From the NCBI GenBank assembly GCA_014885115.2, contig WKLE02003446.1, positions 1-53,600 of the forward strand: DNA of 53,600 bases. The letters run 5' to 3'. This stretch comes from Asterionellopsis glacialis. Taxonomy: Eukaryota > Bacillariophyta > Plagiogrammaphyceae > Rhaphoneidales > Asterionellopsidaceae. Positions 40,732 to 53,168 of this stretch are shown here, piece by piece. Within the stretch, counting starts at the first letter, position 1. Each line of letters starts with the position of its first letter. The notes under the pieces are model-generated. The model searched no databases. It was not told the DNA's origin and worked only from the letters and a program-made list of their open reading frames with translations. Position numbers and translations under genes: made by a program.

Positions 40732-42840
40732 CTATAACAATCCCTGTCTTGCCAGATCTTCGTATGTTGCCCGTGACAATACATTTCCATGTGAATCTTC
40801 ATATTCTTCTTCCTTTCGATCATCGAATTTATCTTCATTCATCTTACTTTCCAAAGTTTTCCAGAGTTGTTGTGCATCTTCAATTTTTGTGACTCCATGA
40901 AAGTGTTGTGTGTTGGGGATGCCCAAACATTTCATCCCATACGCATGTTTGGCTTCCGCAAAGTGTTTTTCAAAGTTACGTCGGCCCCGATAACTTTCAT
41001 TACCACAAATTTCGCACGGATAAAAGTGATTAAGGCCATGTAACTTGAACAACCAGTAGGGTATTGGCTTTCCATCCCATCCCAATGGTACTCCCTTTGG
41101 ATTGTATATGGGTTCCTCATCGTCCGAATCATCCGAGTCACCTTCATCGCCTTCCTCACCATCTTCCTTCTTTTCACCTTTTGCCTTTTCTTGTTCCATT
41201 GTACCATATAATTCCTCTTCCACTTCTTGCATACGCTCCTTGCTTGTTTGCGTTGTACGTCGTTCTGCTCTTCGAAGAGTACCTTCCAAGTTGGGTCGTA
41301 ACTGATCTAACAATGTTGTTACAATTGCTTCAGTCTTGGCCAAGTCAAATCGACGTCCTGATGATGATGCATTAGTAGTACTTGTTCCCGCACTTTGTTG
41401 TGCTTTAGAAGGAGCCCCCTTTCCTCCCTTGGCAAATAACTTTTTAGGTAATTTGTCTAATGGTGTATCCTTGGTTTGAAATAATCGTTTCGCACGATCC
41501 AATGGTGTACCACCACATTTCAAACCCAATCGTGATAATTCTGTCTTGAGGATACCAGCGTCCACATTCTCACAAAGTTCCTCTGGAGTATTAAACGGTG
41601 ATAGATCCACACTATTATCACCGCTTCCACCACCATTCTTGTCATCATCACCGTCCTCAATGGCAAGTGAAGCTTCCACTTTTATATATTGATACCCGTT
41701 ACAACCACCATGTGTTCTCCATGTTTCTTTGAATTCTTGTTCGGCTGGTTTAACAATAGCGTCCTCCACCTTTAACAATGGTGATGTCCGTTGTAAGAAT
41801 CCCTTCAAGTAAGCCAAGAGATCTGTCAAAAATCTAGCATATTTCTTTCGATGATTTAATTTGTCTTGTTCCTTGAGTGATGCTAATCCCTTATTGGTCA
41901 AGAGGGACAAGAAATCAATGTACGGTACTTGTTGTCGTTGTTTCTCGTCTTGACTATCTTTGCCCCCCACCATGAACAATTTCAACAGTTCCACATGACT
42001 TTCATAAACATTTACTAAATCAAGGTATTTCCCCATAATTTCTTCAGGTGCAAATAGCGTATCCAATTTAGATTGGGATGTTTCTTCCAATAACAAACTA
42101 GCAATGTCATATCCATCGGCAAGGGGTTGTCCACCTCGTCGTAGTCTCTTTTGTGCAGGTTGTTGTTGAATAGTGGTATCATTACGAGCATGGTATTCAC
42201 GAATGTCACGTAACCGTTCATCCATAACACGTAAGAGTGCACCTGAATCTGTTTGGGCTGGCATGGTAGCCATAGCATCCTTTAACAGTTGTTCTGAACT
42301 TTCTCGTTGTTTGACAATTGATTGACATGCTGTAGCAGCTCTGGTTAAACATGTAGACAAAGCTACAGTATGAACAGCCTTACCTATAGATCCACTAGGA
42401 AGTTGGACCTGGTCATCATCGTGGTGATTAATATTGTTGTCATCGAGAAACATGAGATTCGTTGTAGTTTCCATGGTTGCGGTTGAGTTTTCGACAGTCG
42501 TACTAGGACTACTCTCCTGATGATTGTGTATTTCCAATACGCGACATGCATCCTTGACACCACCAGGTAATTCAGATATGCCTTCTATAGATGTTCCTGG
42601 TGCATACCGTAATAAACTTGATGACACCAAAAGAGAAGCTTCTACTTCCATTTCCAAACATCGTCCCTTTTCTAATGTAGAGGCAGCTGCCACAAGTGTT
42701 TCCTTGAGTTTTGTAAATTCTTCTTGTGCCTTTTTAGTTTCCTCATTCTTGTTAGACGTATTTGTAGTGGTAGCATCTGTTGTTGCTCCTGGAGCTACTG
42801 GTGGCGGCGGTGGTGGAGGAGGAGGAGGCGGTGTGGTCAT
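40732..42840 (-). CDS. SF3A3: Splicing factor 3A subunit 3 (SF3a60/Prp9)
   Basis: Single exon, 702 residues, longer than the roughly 500 of animal SF3A3. The C-terminal block is unmistakable: PLGWDGKPIPYWLFKLHGLN, the matrin-type zinc finger CEIC...HFAEAKH (about 610-632), MKCLGIPNTQHFHGVTKIED and the ending YEDLARQGLL. A SAP/Sde2-like helical segment lies near 412-455 (LKTELSRLGLKCGGTPLDRAKRLF), as in plant and animal homologues. Extra length comes from a poly-Pro N-terminus and acidic or Asn/Thr-rich inserts. SF3a is part of the U2 snRNP and is needed for branch-site recognition in the nucleus. The start ATG at 42840 directly precedes the poly-Pro run. It diverges from the TFIIS-M/SPOC gene. 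Confidence 0.96.
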   Translation of the reverse strand: MTTPPPPPPPPPPPVAPGATTDATTTNTSNKNEETKKAQEEFTKLKETLVAAASTLEKGRCLEMEVEASLLVSSSLLRYAPGTSIEGISELPGGVKDACRVLEIHNHQESSPSTTVENSTATMETTTNLMFLDDNNINHHDDDQVQLPSGSIGKAVHTVALSTCLTRAATACQSIVKQRESSEQLLKDAMATMPAQTDSGALLRVMDERLRDIREYHARNDTTIQQQPAQKRLRRGGQPLADGYDIASLLLEETSQSKLDTLFAPEEIMGKYLDLVNVYESHVELLKLFMVGGKDSQDEKQRQQVPYIDFLSLLTNKGLASLKEQDKLNHRKKYARFLTDLLAYLKGFLQRTSPLLKVEDAIVKPAEQEFKETWRTHGGCNGYQYIKVEASLAIEDGDDDKNGGGSGDNSVDLSPFNTPEELCENVDAGILKTELSRLGLKCGGTPLDRAKRLFQTKDTPLDKLPKKLFAKGGKGAPSKAQQSAGTSTTNASSSGRRFDLAKTEAIVTTLLDQLRPNLEGTLRRAERRTTQTSKERMQEVEEELYGTMEQEKAKGEKKEDGEEGDEGDSDDSDDEEPIYNPKGVPLGWDGKPIPYWLFKLHGLNHFYPCEICGNESYRGRRNFEKHFAEAKHAYGMKCLGIPNTQHFHGVTKIEDAQQLWKTLESKMNEDKFDDRKEEEYEDSHGNVLSRATYEDLARQGLL

Positions 42841-43490
42841 TGTTGTTGCGTTGTGTCGATGTCACGACAACAGACTTTTCGGTCGCTGCGAACTGAGATC
42901 CTGTGTTTTCCAGCTTGGCTCCGATGGCGACAGCATCTCCCATCTTTCCAGACCGGCGTACAAAGGAAAGACTTTATATCTTACACGAGTTACGAGGTAC
43001 ATGTCTGTACCTCTACGGTAGATCTCACTTGAGATCTGTACCAAAACAGAGTCTGTCGGGTGTCGGACCTCGACATCCCAGTTCCCCCAGTAAGTAGGTC
43101 CTACTATCCGAATCCTCCATCCAGGGAAGTGTTTTCCGCGCTCGATTTTGACATACAGTTCAGTACAAACAAGATTGAGTCCGTCCGTCCATCCGATGAC
43201 GGTCGGTCGGGCGCCTGTTTTGGGAAAAGCACAAAACACTGCAAGCGGCGTGGGCCTGTGATGTGTATCATTCTTCTCTTGGTTGCATGATCGCCTTGAT
43301 ACTGTGTTCGTAGTCTGAGTAAACACATGAAAATGTGTCTGGGACTACTGTACCTCCAAGGCGGCGCCACTGGACACACAAATAAAATATAACAAGAGAT
43401 TGAAAAAGAGACGCAAGAGCGAGCGAGGAGCAGGGAATGGAGCTCAAGTAGGTCTACCTTTACAGACACTTAGTTAGTAGAAAGATAGCA
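42841..43490. promoter_or_regulatory. Divergent promoter region, SF3A3 / TFIIS-M-SPOC gene
   Basis: A 650-bp space between divergent start codons. It contains a GGTAC-type cluster (42994-43020) and, directly after it, a perfect 8-bp inverted repeat AGATCTCA-CT-TGAGATCT at 43020-43037. CpG is frequent (for example 43120-43250). No small gene is convincing. Confidence 0.5.
43020..43037. repeat. 8-bp perfect inverted repeat, 2-bp spacer
   Basis: AGATCTCA and its exact reverse complement TGAGATCT are separated by CT. It sits 180 bp from the SF3A3 start and 454 bp from the other gene. It may be a dimeric protein-binding site; function not known. Confidence 0.6.
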
Positions 43491-43733
43491 ATGCCGGTGG
43501 CATCTACACAGATTACAAAAGATGACAATGTTTGGGCAGCCAGTCTTGTTGGAAGAGATTGGGAAATCTTTTGGGAGGAGGGAGGTGATGAGGAGGAGGA
43601 TGAACATTTAGCTGACAACAAAAATAGTAATATTATTGCTCCACCAATCGTGACTACCCTAACAACCAGTAATGGTGAAAATCCTCTTGATTCACAACAA
43701 TTACAACTCGATTCCATAACGGATACGACAGAT

Positions 43734-43768
<35 letters not shown>

Positions 43769-46700
43769 ACCCCAAGCCATGGATATAGATGAAAAGGAGG
43801 ATGAAAAAGACAGCGAATCAGAGCCCGAATCAGATGACGACGAAAGTAGTGATGGAATTGCCACAGATTGGTATGAAGCTCATGTATTATCATTTGTACA
43901 CGACAAAAAAGGCCAACATGTACAATTTCGTGTCCGATTTGAGGGTGCGGAAGAAATTTATACCATGGAACTGGCACCATCGATTGTTCGACCGTGTGCG
44001 AAAAGTTGGACGAAGCGTAGTAAAGCATTGTTAACCATGTCCTTATCATCGCTCATGGAAGGGAAACGGACGAACGCATCGTCGTTGGTATCATCTTATT
44101 GGGAAACCATTTTACCCAAAGATACAGCCACATTAGATGATGACAAAAAAATACAACAACTATGGAGCAATGTACAACAAGAAACAGCTTCTTATTTTTT
44201 AGACAAGAATAGTGCAACTAAACTGTCACAACCATCATCACCATCGTCATCATCACCACCACTTTTAGATGATTTTCGTCAATTGATATTTAATCTTAGA
44301 GTTCAGATATATCTTAGGTCACGTCTGGCACCTATTGCTACATTCCATGGTGATGATCCTGATGAAGACCCACCGCCTACAGAAATGTTGGTAGATCATT
44401 TAGTTCAATGTGAAAGTGACCTTCATGAAGCATGCATGTGGTATTGTAAATGGTGGACATTTCAACAAAGGATTATGGACAATACTACTAGTGCTGGTGC
44501 TACAATAAACTCTACTACTGCTACTGCTACTGCTAATTCACAACACCAACAACATGTGATCAATGAGTCAATTGTGATTGATTGTGTTCGTCGAGGGGAC
44601 GACTGCACTACACTTTTGAATAATAATAATAATAACAACAACAATAGCAATGGTGATGCTGTAAATGTGGAAGACGTGGAGAAGAATTGTTTAGAATCTG
44701 GGTTACGACTCTTTATGAATTTATGGAACATGGATGTTTCATCACCTGATAGTAGTAATAAACAATCCAAACGAATTCTACCTCCTGATCAATCATCATC
44801 CTTATCACCATCCGCATCATCATCAGGAGGAGGAGCAGCAGCAATGTCACCCACGAGAAAAACTAAACGTCGAAAGATATCCTCCTCCAAGACGGGAGGT
44901 ATTGTGGCTGTATCAACAGGGGTAGATACATCATCATCATCATCAACAACAATGACAACAGGTACCAATGGTAGAATAGTTTTTACAAATAATGATATCA
45001 ACGACAATAAAACCATGTTGGATTTACTAAATTCTGATTTGTTCCAAAAAATAATAAATGGACAAGAACAAGAACAACAAAATGGAGACAAGGACGCGAA
45101 AGAACAACAACCATGGTACTTGAAACCATTATCCAAGGTACTATATGACATTGTCAAGCATATTTATAATCCTTTCATGGCATGGAAAGAAAATACAGAA
45201 AGAGTCCTGGAAGAGAACAACGAACAAACAAATAGTAGTAGTAGTAGTAGTAATAATAATAATAATAATGAGCCTGAAAAGATGATGATTGAACCAGATA
45301 AAGATGAAGAGGACGAAAACTCGAATGATGAGGACAATGAAACCAATAAAAAAGGACCTCAATACGTAACACCAACTCAAGTAGCATCATGCATAGTCAC
45401 GGCATCTAACGATAGTGTCTTACGACAATTCAACTTGTCGCGATGGACGAAAGCACTCCTCATGAAACTACAAAGTATAGCTTCGAATGAAAAAGATGCC
45501 TGGAAGCTACTTTCTGGACTGTTTGACGAAAATCCGGGTCGGGCAACGACGACCGAGTCGTCATCCGATGAAATATTAAATGGATTACGGAATATACAAA
45601 AAGCTCTCACTACCAAGACATGTCAACTTGGAAATGTGGAACCTTTGTCATTCACGTCTTCGCGTCTTACTCGTAGTGTAATCGAAGAAGCAACTATAGT
45701 CCGGAGCTGGATACTTGATCTCCAACACGCTGAATTGAAGAGGGAACGATGTGAATTTATTCAAAATGTTATATCCCAGGCTGAAAGATTACCAATTGTA
45801 CCGTTGTCCCCCGACACTGCTACCGCTGAGGGTTGTATGAATGACAAAATGGCTCTAATCACGCAACGAGTGAAAGCATTGTCTGATGGACTACAATTGA
45901 GCTTGCAAACATTGACGGAGCAGGGGTTTGGCGATTCGACGGATTTTAGAGAAAGAATAAGTCAACTACAATCACCTTCAGATGTGAATCAAGCTCTCGA
46001 ACAGCTCAGGACTGTCAATATTCTATCTATTGCGGAGGAAACGCTTTCAGTAAGACTTGATATTTTCTCGTGGTTCGAGAAGGCAAGCTTAGCGATGCAA
46101 AAGCACAGTAGCTGTCCAACATACGAACAAGTTCACGAACAACACTGTGAACTCAAAGAATTGCACAAGGGAAACTCGCGTGCAAGACTTCTACTCTTAA
46201 AAGACGTCCGAGCAAATGTGGACATTGATAAACGAGTGCGTGAATTTGCTGCAGCAGATATATTGCAATTTTGTGGAACGACTCCGTTCGTAATCGAGGA
46301 GGTGTGTTCCCAATCAGCCGAATGGAAAAGTCGTGTAGACAATGTCATTTCCTGCTTGCGAAACCATGGAAATTCTGCAGTAGGAGGGGGGAGAAAAATC
46401 CAAAAGAATACACCAATGGTAGATATTACGCGCATATCAGATCTGTTAAGAGAGGAAGCAAATTTTCGCGTAATCATGTCACAAGATATCACGGCTATAT
46501 TGCATCGTGTTTATGCTGAGGCAAACGAGTGGTCAACTCATGTCAAAAAGTTAGTTCTAGATTCTAAGGAACTTGATGAATGCCGACTCCAGCTTATCAA
46601 GGCTAGAGACAATCGGCCAGCAGGTATCATGATGGATCCTGCAAGACACGTAGTTGATTCTTGGATAGATGTACTTGATTGGCATGAGCGTGTCAAACAA

Positions 46701-49700
46701 AGTTTGGACGAACTCCGTGGTTATTTTAAGCTCGATGAAGAGGAGGAGGAGAACCCTGTTTGGAATGAAGATCTCTGTAGTCTAGTCGACAAAAACTTGA
46801 TTTCACTGCTAGCAGAAGGAATGGAAGTCACCGAGCTTTTCGGAAATTCACAAACAATGAACAAATACTACCCGAGTGTATCGGATATGACGCTTTACAT
46901 CAAAAGCCAGTTTCCAGATGTAGTCGCAACTCGTATTTCGAGAAGCAAGCTTGAATCTACTGTACTGGGAACGAGAATATTAGAGCAAATGAAGTCGGAG
47001 ACTTGGGACTTTGAACAGGGTTCACCTCTGTTATCACTTTTGTTTTTTGTTTGGCAATTAGAAGTAAGACATCTACTAAGATGCCATCAAAACAACTCTG
47101 AAAGAGCAAGCCTCGAAACCGCCAAAAAATTGAACGATATTCGACCGGCTCTACCAGACGTGAATTCGATAGGTACGGAATCAAATGGTCAAAAGGAAAC
47201 CAACTATTTTGCTTCGATATTCACTCGAGAAAAAAGTTTGCCCACTAGGGAGCTACTGGAGCTCATTGAAAAGGGCAAAGAAACTGAGAAAACAGCCCGT
47301 GCGACTTTGTTAGAAATGAAAGCGAAGGTGCGGGGATCTTACGAAAAAGCGGATCAAATACGCGAATTATTAGGCCAGCTCAAGGTGCTTCAATCACAAT
47401 TCAAGTCTTCTTCTTTATTGGTTCTAAACCGACCTATGGAAGAGAATCTAGACCAAAGCATTCGGGATCTTGGCTGGTTAGTAAAAACATTCTCTTTCAA
47501 ATCACTTCACACAGAAAGCGAATCTCTTTCAGAGGATAATGCGGCTGCCGATAGTCCCGTGGACAACGCAATACCCTGGGACGCTCTCGTTCAATTGTGT
47601 GATAGGCTGCCGAGCCTGGCCAATCTTAGTGTAGATGGAAGTCCTAGTGGCGGAGATATCACGCGAGTAGCAATCCGTGTCAAAGAATTGCACGATGCAG
47701 CAAGCTCATGGCAAGAAGAAGTATCGAGAGTCCTTGCTATATCTTTTCGAGGTGCCAAGCGAAGGACACCAGGTACGGTGTCTGCTTTAGATGACGAACA
47801 TCAACAAAAAATTGATTTTGTTGCACTGGAGAGACTTGCTCAACACCCCGTTCTAAAAAAGGTAAGTAGATTCTTGATATAAATCTACAATGAAACTGGA
47901 TGATTTGTTCTGATCAGTCTTTATCTGTGTTGTCGTCGCTACTAAATCAGGTCTCCATGCCTAGACAAGCGGCGGTTCTTGAGGTTTTGAGTAAAGCCCG
48001 TGAATTTAGGTCAGAACTCAGCGATTTCCTCGACAAAGACTACGACGGTAAGGGTATTGATAGGGCTAGCTTACCCGATGCTGATTCACTCATTGGCAGT
48101 GACGGCGAGTTTCTTGTTTATAGATTGACTGGTAGCCCTCTATACAACGCCCTACAAGAGTCAATCAAAAAGTTGACTCGAATAGGAGACGAAATACACG
48201 CAACGACGCCACGGAAAACTGCTTTTGAATGGATCGCTAGAACAATTTCTTGGGTGGACGAGTTGAAAAATTTGCTGACCGATGAGTCACCATTTGATGT
48301 CGTGGGGGGACAGAGAATGACAATATCACGCGCGGATGCGATAACAATGATGGAAAAAGGTCGAGTTCTGGTCGAAGAACTTACGGATGATATTCGCAAG
48401 ACTCTCGCCAAATCAAACGTGTCTGTGTCGACAAACAAGCAAACGGAAAAACTTACAGTGCTAATTGGCAAAAATGGTGCCCATCAGAGTCCTGGGGGGA
48501 CCGCATTACGTTGGTTCCCACTTTTATATGAGGCGCTAAAAGCTGATGTTTCTCGTCTTATGAACTGGGAAAAACAGATAGTCGCAACGGCCAACTCCAT
48601 CAAGAGCAACCCAGCATGGCAAGCAAATGACAAGAAAATAAGTCACGAAGTCGCATATGATTGGTTCCAGTTTGGTATAAAACTGGATGAGCTCCTTTCA
48701 GAAGGGAAAGATGTCCTTGTTGTAGCTCCAAGGAAATCTTTGGTGAAGTCAATTTCAGACCTTCACGCCGAGCTTACTCTTTGGCCCGACAGGGCACCCT
48801 CCGGTTTTACAGACCACGCTGAGCTACAAAAGCTTCTATACAAACGCTCCGCGGATAGCGCGATGCACGTCGAGCATAGGTACGAGCTGCTTGATTCACT
48901 CTTGAGCCGATGCAGGGCGCAGAATAAGAAGACCAATGGTATGACCCCCCTGCATACCATAGAAGCCTCAAATGGAGTTCGGGAGAAGTCGGTGTCTCTT
49001 TTAAGTTCTGCCCTTTGCAAGGGATCACAGATGCTAGGAATCGACTCAAGTACCAATCGAAAACGTGTCGAAGATTTTTGTTCGATAAAAGCATGGGAAG
49101 TGGAAAAGGCGATACAGGCGAAAATCAGGAGCATGGATAAATCTACGTTTTACCGAGATCAGGTTCTTAGTCTTCGCTTCAATTTGGAAAATGGAATGAA
49201 TTCAACCCTTTGTGCGCGCGTATTACTTGGTGATGTGTCTGCAGATAGTCTGGTGAACATGTCACCAGAGCAATTAGCAGATGATGGAAAGAGAAGGGTT
49301 CGGGCGATTCCGGAGGAAGAAGCCAAGAAAAATGTTTCTTTGACCCCGACTGCAATCAAAAAGGGCTCCACTACCAAGAACACAGCAGGAAAAATGTTTG
49401 AAGTAAGAGCAAAAGCCATCAACGTTAAAGAAATCCTAAAAAAGACTACCGGAACGTCGAGCAGCATACCTCTTAATAATGTACTGAAGAAGGGAGTTGA
49501 CGAAACCAAAACCCGTTCTCCAACTTCAAGCATTCTCAAGAGTGTTGATAACGCGAGGAAGCCAAATGAAAAAGCTGTTCTGGAACGTCCTAGATCCTCG
49601 CCAACAACGGCTAAGCCAGTTCTTGGCGTTGGGGCTCTTTTGCAACGAGCTGCAAAAGCTTCCCTTTCAAAATCTCCGCCCCCTTCTCCTGAAAGAACAT

Positions 49701-50296
49701 CGCCAGTACCTGGAGATGAAGAGCAAGTAGTTGCGGTTGCCAGGGATCTTTCGTCAATTCCTACCCCGCAGGCTTGGCCTGCAACACCAAATGCACCTTA
49801 CGCCTCACAGACTACTCGAGCTGCTTCAATAACTCGTTCGAGTTCGGGTGCCCTAATGACCAACGATTCTGGCGGTGACAGATTTAATTTCTCCTTTTCT
49901 GACCCCGATGTCAAGTTCATGGGAGGACTATACCTTGAAAATCCACAGTACGTTGGGATGGATGGTTTTCTTCCTGAAAAGATGCCAGCTAAAGGCCGCC
50001 TTCGAGTGGAAGAATTCTCAAAATTTTTATCTGATAAGGTCAAAGGGGGACGATGGTTTGCGGTGCCGTTGAGATTCAATACCTTTTCCGACTTGGACGC
50101 GATGGAATACAAGCGATTCTACAAAGGTTACGAAGGGAAGAAACGCATTGCAATGTTCGCTATTAGTAAAGAAACAAAACTGTTTCTTGTAACACCGATG
50201 TTCCACAAAGCAGTAAGGCATCTCCGCGATTCCTTCACACAAAAAAATAGCACCTATGCAGTTGTGCTTACAAAGGAAAACCTTCGGTCAACATGA
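43491..50296 (+). CDS. Large nuclear protein: Tudor-like, PLU-1-like repeats, TFIIS middle domain, SPOC-like domain
   Basis: Exons 43491-47861 and 47918-50296, phase 0, 56-nt intron (GTAAGT donor, CTGATCAG acceptor), 2249 residues. In order: polyQ near 82-94; an acidic run; a Tudor-like region at about 123-174 (TDWYEAHVLSFV, VQFRVRFEGAEE); Ser/Asn-rich linkers with a basic motif RKTKRRK; a long helical region (about 640-1830) with recurring W-x-x-x-(V/L) helices (AEWKSRV, NEWSTHV, LDWHERV, SSWQEEV, ISWVDEL) resembling KDM5 PLU-1 repeats; a TFIIS middle domain at about 1842-1919 (AWEVEKAIQ, LRFNLENGMNSTLCARVL, LVNMSPEQLADD); a basic Ser/Pro linker; and a SPOC-like domain at about 2120-2249 (GRLRVEEFSKFL, YKRFYKGYEGKKRIAMF, LFLVTPMFH). 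TFIIS-M followed by SPOC is the pattern of PHF3, DIDO1, SPOCD1 and yeast Bye1, which bind RNA polymerase II. No PHD or JmjC domain is seen. Confidence 0.7.
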
Positions 50297-50375
50297 GCAT
50301 GTCCTAAAACATACTTCCATACAACATTCGCTTTTCTGCAAAGTCCTTTGAGACAGGCTTCCTCAAAGGATAATA

Positions 50376-53118
50376 TTAAAGTGGAATAGCAGTGGAATAC
50401 TCTAGACTGCCGTCCCACCGACGTGGGAAAACGGTACCTCCGAATCTAGGCGCAGCAACTCCGCTTCCTTCGTATAAAATCAGATCATCATTGGAAACAT
50501 ATTCCCTAAAGGTATATTCGTCGACGCTTCCCAAAGTTCCACTGTTGGTGTACCGGAGACCTCCCCCAATTACTGTCACGTAGATTGCCTGAAGGGAGCC
50601 TTTGCTTATGAGAATTTTTTCTAAACCTGTAAGACTTGTAGGTCTACCCTTGCCTTCTCCGAGAACTCGAACGCTCGCAACTTTTTGCCAGAGTGAAGGC
50701 AAATCACTGCATTCAGCATGAGATACCCCTTCTTTTTGCAATTTGTATACTTCGATGTCAATCCATGTATTGTGATACGTGTGAATCTTCATATTGTGAA
50801 TCAAAACATCCTTTTTAGCACGAATATCAAACATACACCCGTAACTTCCATTGCTACCAAGAAATGTAGTTTCAATAGTTCTTAAAACACTGGAAAAACT
50901 AGGTGCCACAGAGGATGAATGCTTGGTTGGTACTGGAGGGAGCGATGGAGAAAATGAGCTTTTAGGGTTTTCCATGTCTTTCTCGTAGTAAACTATTCCA
51001 TTGAAAATCCTCGGTGCGTAAGAATGGCTAAAGCTGTACTCATTAGCTACTCCCTCTAGAAATGCAATATCCTCATTCTGAGTGAAGACATTTCCCAATC
51101 CAGTCCCCTTCGTGTAACAGTTGTAATTCGAATCGCTAGAAAAAGTTACGTAAAAGGCTTGGGTATCACCTCTTTTCACTGCAACAGGTGTCATAAAACC
51201 TGGTGGTAAAATGGTTGGGTTACCAGAGGGTGACGATTCGACTCGAACGGTACCAAGCTTTTCCCAATCACTGGCGCCCTGGAAGTCTACGAAAGATCCA
51301 ATCTTTTTCTTTTTCCAAACTTCTACTACAACAATCGTCGCTGCGATCGCATGAACAGCAAAATTATTTATGATGACATTCTCCTTTGCAACAATGTCAA
51401 ACATATTGCCTTTACAAGGTATCAAAGAAACGAAGGGAAAACGGCTGTTAAGCTATTGGCTTCTGCGTCAGAAGGCAGCGATAAAGAATCAACTAATTCT
51501 TACCAGGAGCACCTGAGAAGCCTCCATCCATTGACGTAATGAGCTCTTGTCCAGAACCAGATGGATCGAATGTGGGTACATTTGGCGAAGGATTGGTAGG
51601 AGCAGCTACTGGCGGAGTACTAATTGCAAGATCCTGGGAAGCGCGAAACTTGGCGTATGCAGGAAGCTGTTCTCGAATCCATTTTGCATTATCAGCGAGA
51701 GCATCACCAGAAGGCTTACCTTCAAGTGTTACATTAGGATTTGAAAATCGCATTATTCGAGGGCAACCTTTGGGACAGTTGTATGACATGATTGTTCTAA
51801 ACTTCCCAGATGGTTCTTGGTAACCATAATTATGTGACGGATCTGAATTACCACCAGATGCGTTATCCCTATCATGGCGACAGCCCTATATTTGCACCAG
51901 AACAATTTTGTAAGCACTCAGAAGTTACTCTACTGCACGAGAACCAGTAGATTCTTCAGAACTTACCATGTTATGACCTATCTCATGACTAAAAGAGTAA
52001 TACCCAGTCGCACAACTCCATCGTGTGAGACTAAAGGCATAATCGGCTTGTGGAGAATTAGGCCGATAGCCCATCCCACAGTATCGAGTTTTGTCGACAA
52101 GCATGACAACAAAATCTGCTCCATACCGTGTTCGCATGCTGTGGACGTAATCTAGTTTTCTGTCACGTGTTCTTCTCAGTGACGACAGCGTGTCTGACCA
52201 GGAATTTGAGTAATCGTTATATTCCAAATCAAGGTGGCTCTTAACTAAACGAAATCTTGTCGGTATTCCTGAGTAGGACATGGCTTGATTTCCTTCGATA
52301 ATGGCAAGGTGAATAATTGATTCTATGCTTAGTAGATTATCCCCTGTGGTTTCGCACCTACCTCCTGGACTGTATCCAGCCGCACTACACATTGCGCCTT
52401 TGGTATAAATTACTAAGACATCAAGCACTCTCCCGTCATCCGGTGAGATCGATCTTTCGGGTGCCCCCAAGGAATGTGACGGCAGATCAACTTGATCTAC
52501 CGGACCCAAATCGTATGAAAAGCCAACGCTGTTTAAAGATCCTGCACTGGCTTCGTCTTCTTCCACCTCAAGCTCGTCATCAAAATCAAGCTGTGAAAAT
52601 TCTTCGAACACAACGGCTCCTCCTGTAACTTGCCGAATCCGATAGATCTTTTCACCGTCTTGTACAGTGCCAGCTACAACTTGTTTCCCATCTTGAAAGA
52701 CACGGCGCGTAAGGGAAAGTGTAGAAACCGTTGCACCACCGGAGGTGGTAGATTCTCCCGAAAAGTAGTAATTGGTCGCACCAGAAGGATCTCTTTCCCA
52801 GTTGCTCTCCATATGCGCAAACTTTAGATCTTGTCCCGAAAGAAGCTTCATTTCAATTTCTTCGGTGCGTTCGTTCATCATCTCAAAATCTTTCGAATCG
52901 ATGTTGCCAGCATGATGCTTCATTCTTTCCTTATCGGAAGATATGGAATTCCTCTCGGCTCGGAAACTAATAGGATCTTCCTTGATTTTTAGCTGCACAG
53001 TGCTATTCTTGCCTTCTTCAACCGCTGGATCATTCTTCCGTTTTCTTTCACCACCGACCATCTGAAGGCACGAACAAACAAGAAAGAGGAGAAGAAGATT
53101 ATAAGACATCGTTGTCAT
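50376..53118 (-). CDS. Secreted metzincin metalloprotease with duplicated C-terminal domain
   Basis: Three exons on the minus strand: 53118-51967, 51885-51504, 51409-50376 (introns 81 and 94 nt; phases 0 and 1), 855 residues. A signal peptide (YNLLLLFLVCSCL) is followed by a charged propeptide-like region to about 235, then the catalytic domain from RVLDVLVIYT. The zinc site HEIGHNMGCRHD (378-389) is the full metzincin HExxHxxGxxHD, with the Met-turn TIMSYNC (Met417) at the expected distance; the first intron cuts it between M384 and G385. The downstream run RIMRFSNPNV is typical of reprolysin-like and bacterial-type metzincins. The last exon carries two related domains of about 150 residues, each opening G-x-MFDI-x-AK and ending APR-x-F-x-G. 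It should act outside the cell on proteins; substrate unknown. An upstream in-frame TTG in the last exon is not a start. Confidence 0.85.
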
Positions 53119-53168
53119 CCCATCTATCTATTTTATGGCTTTCTTCAAAGCAGAAAGAAATGTGATAG

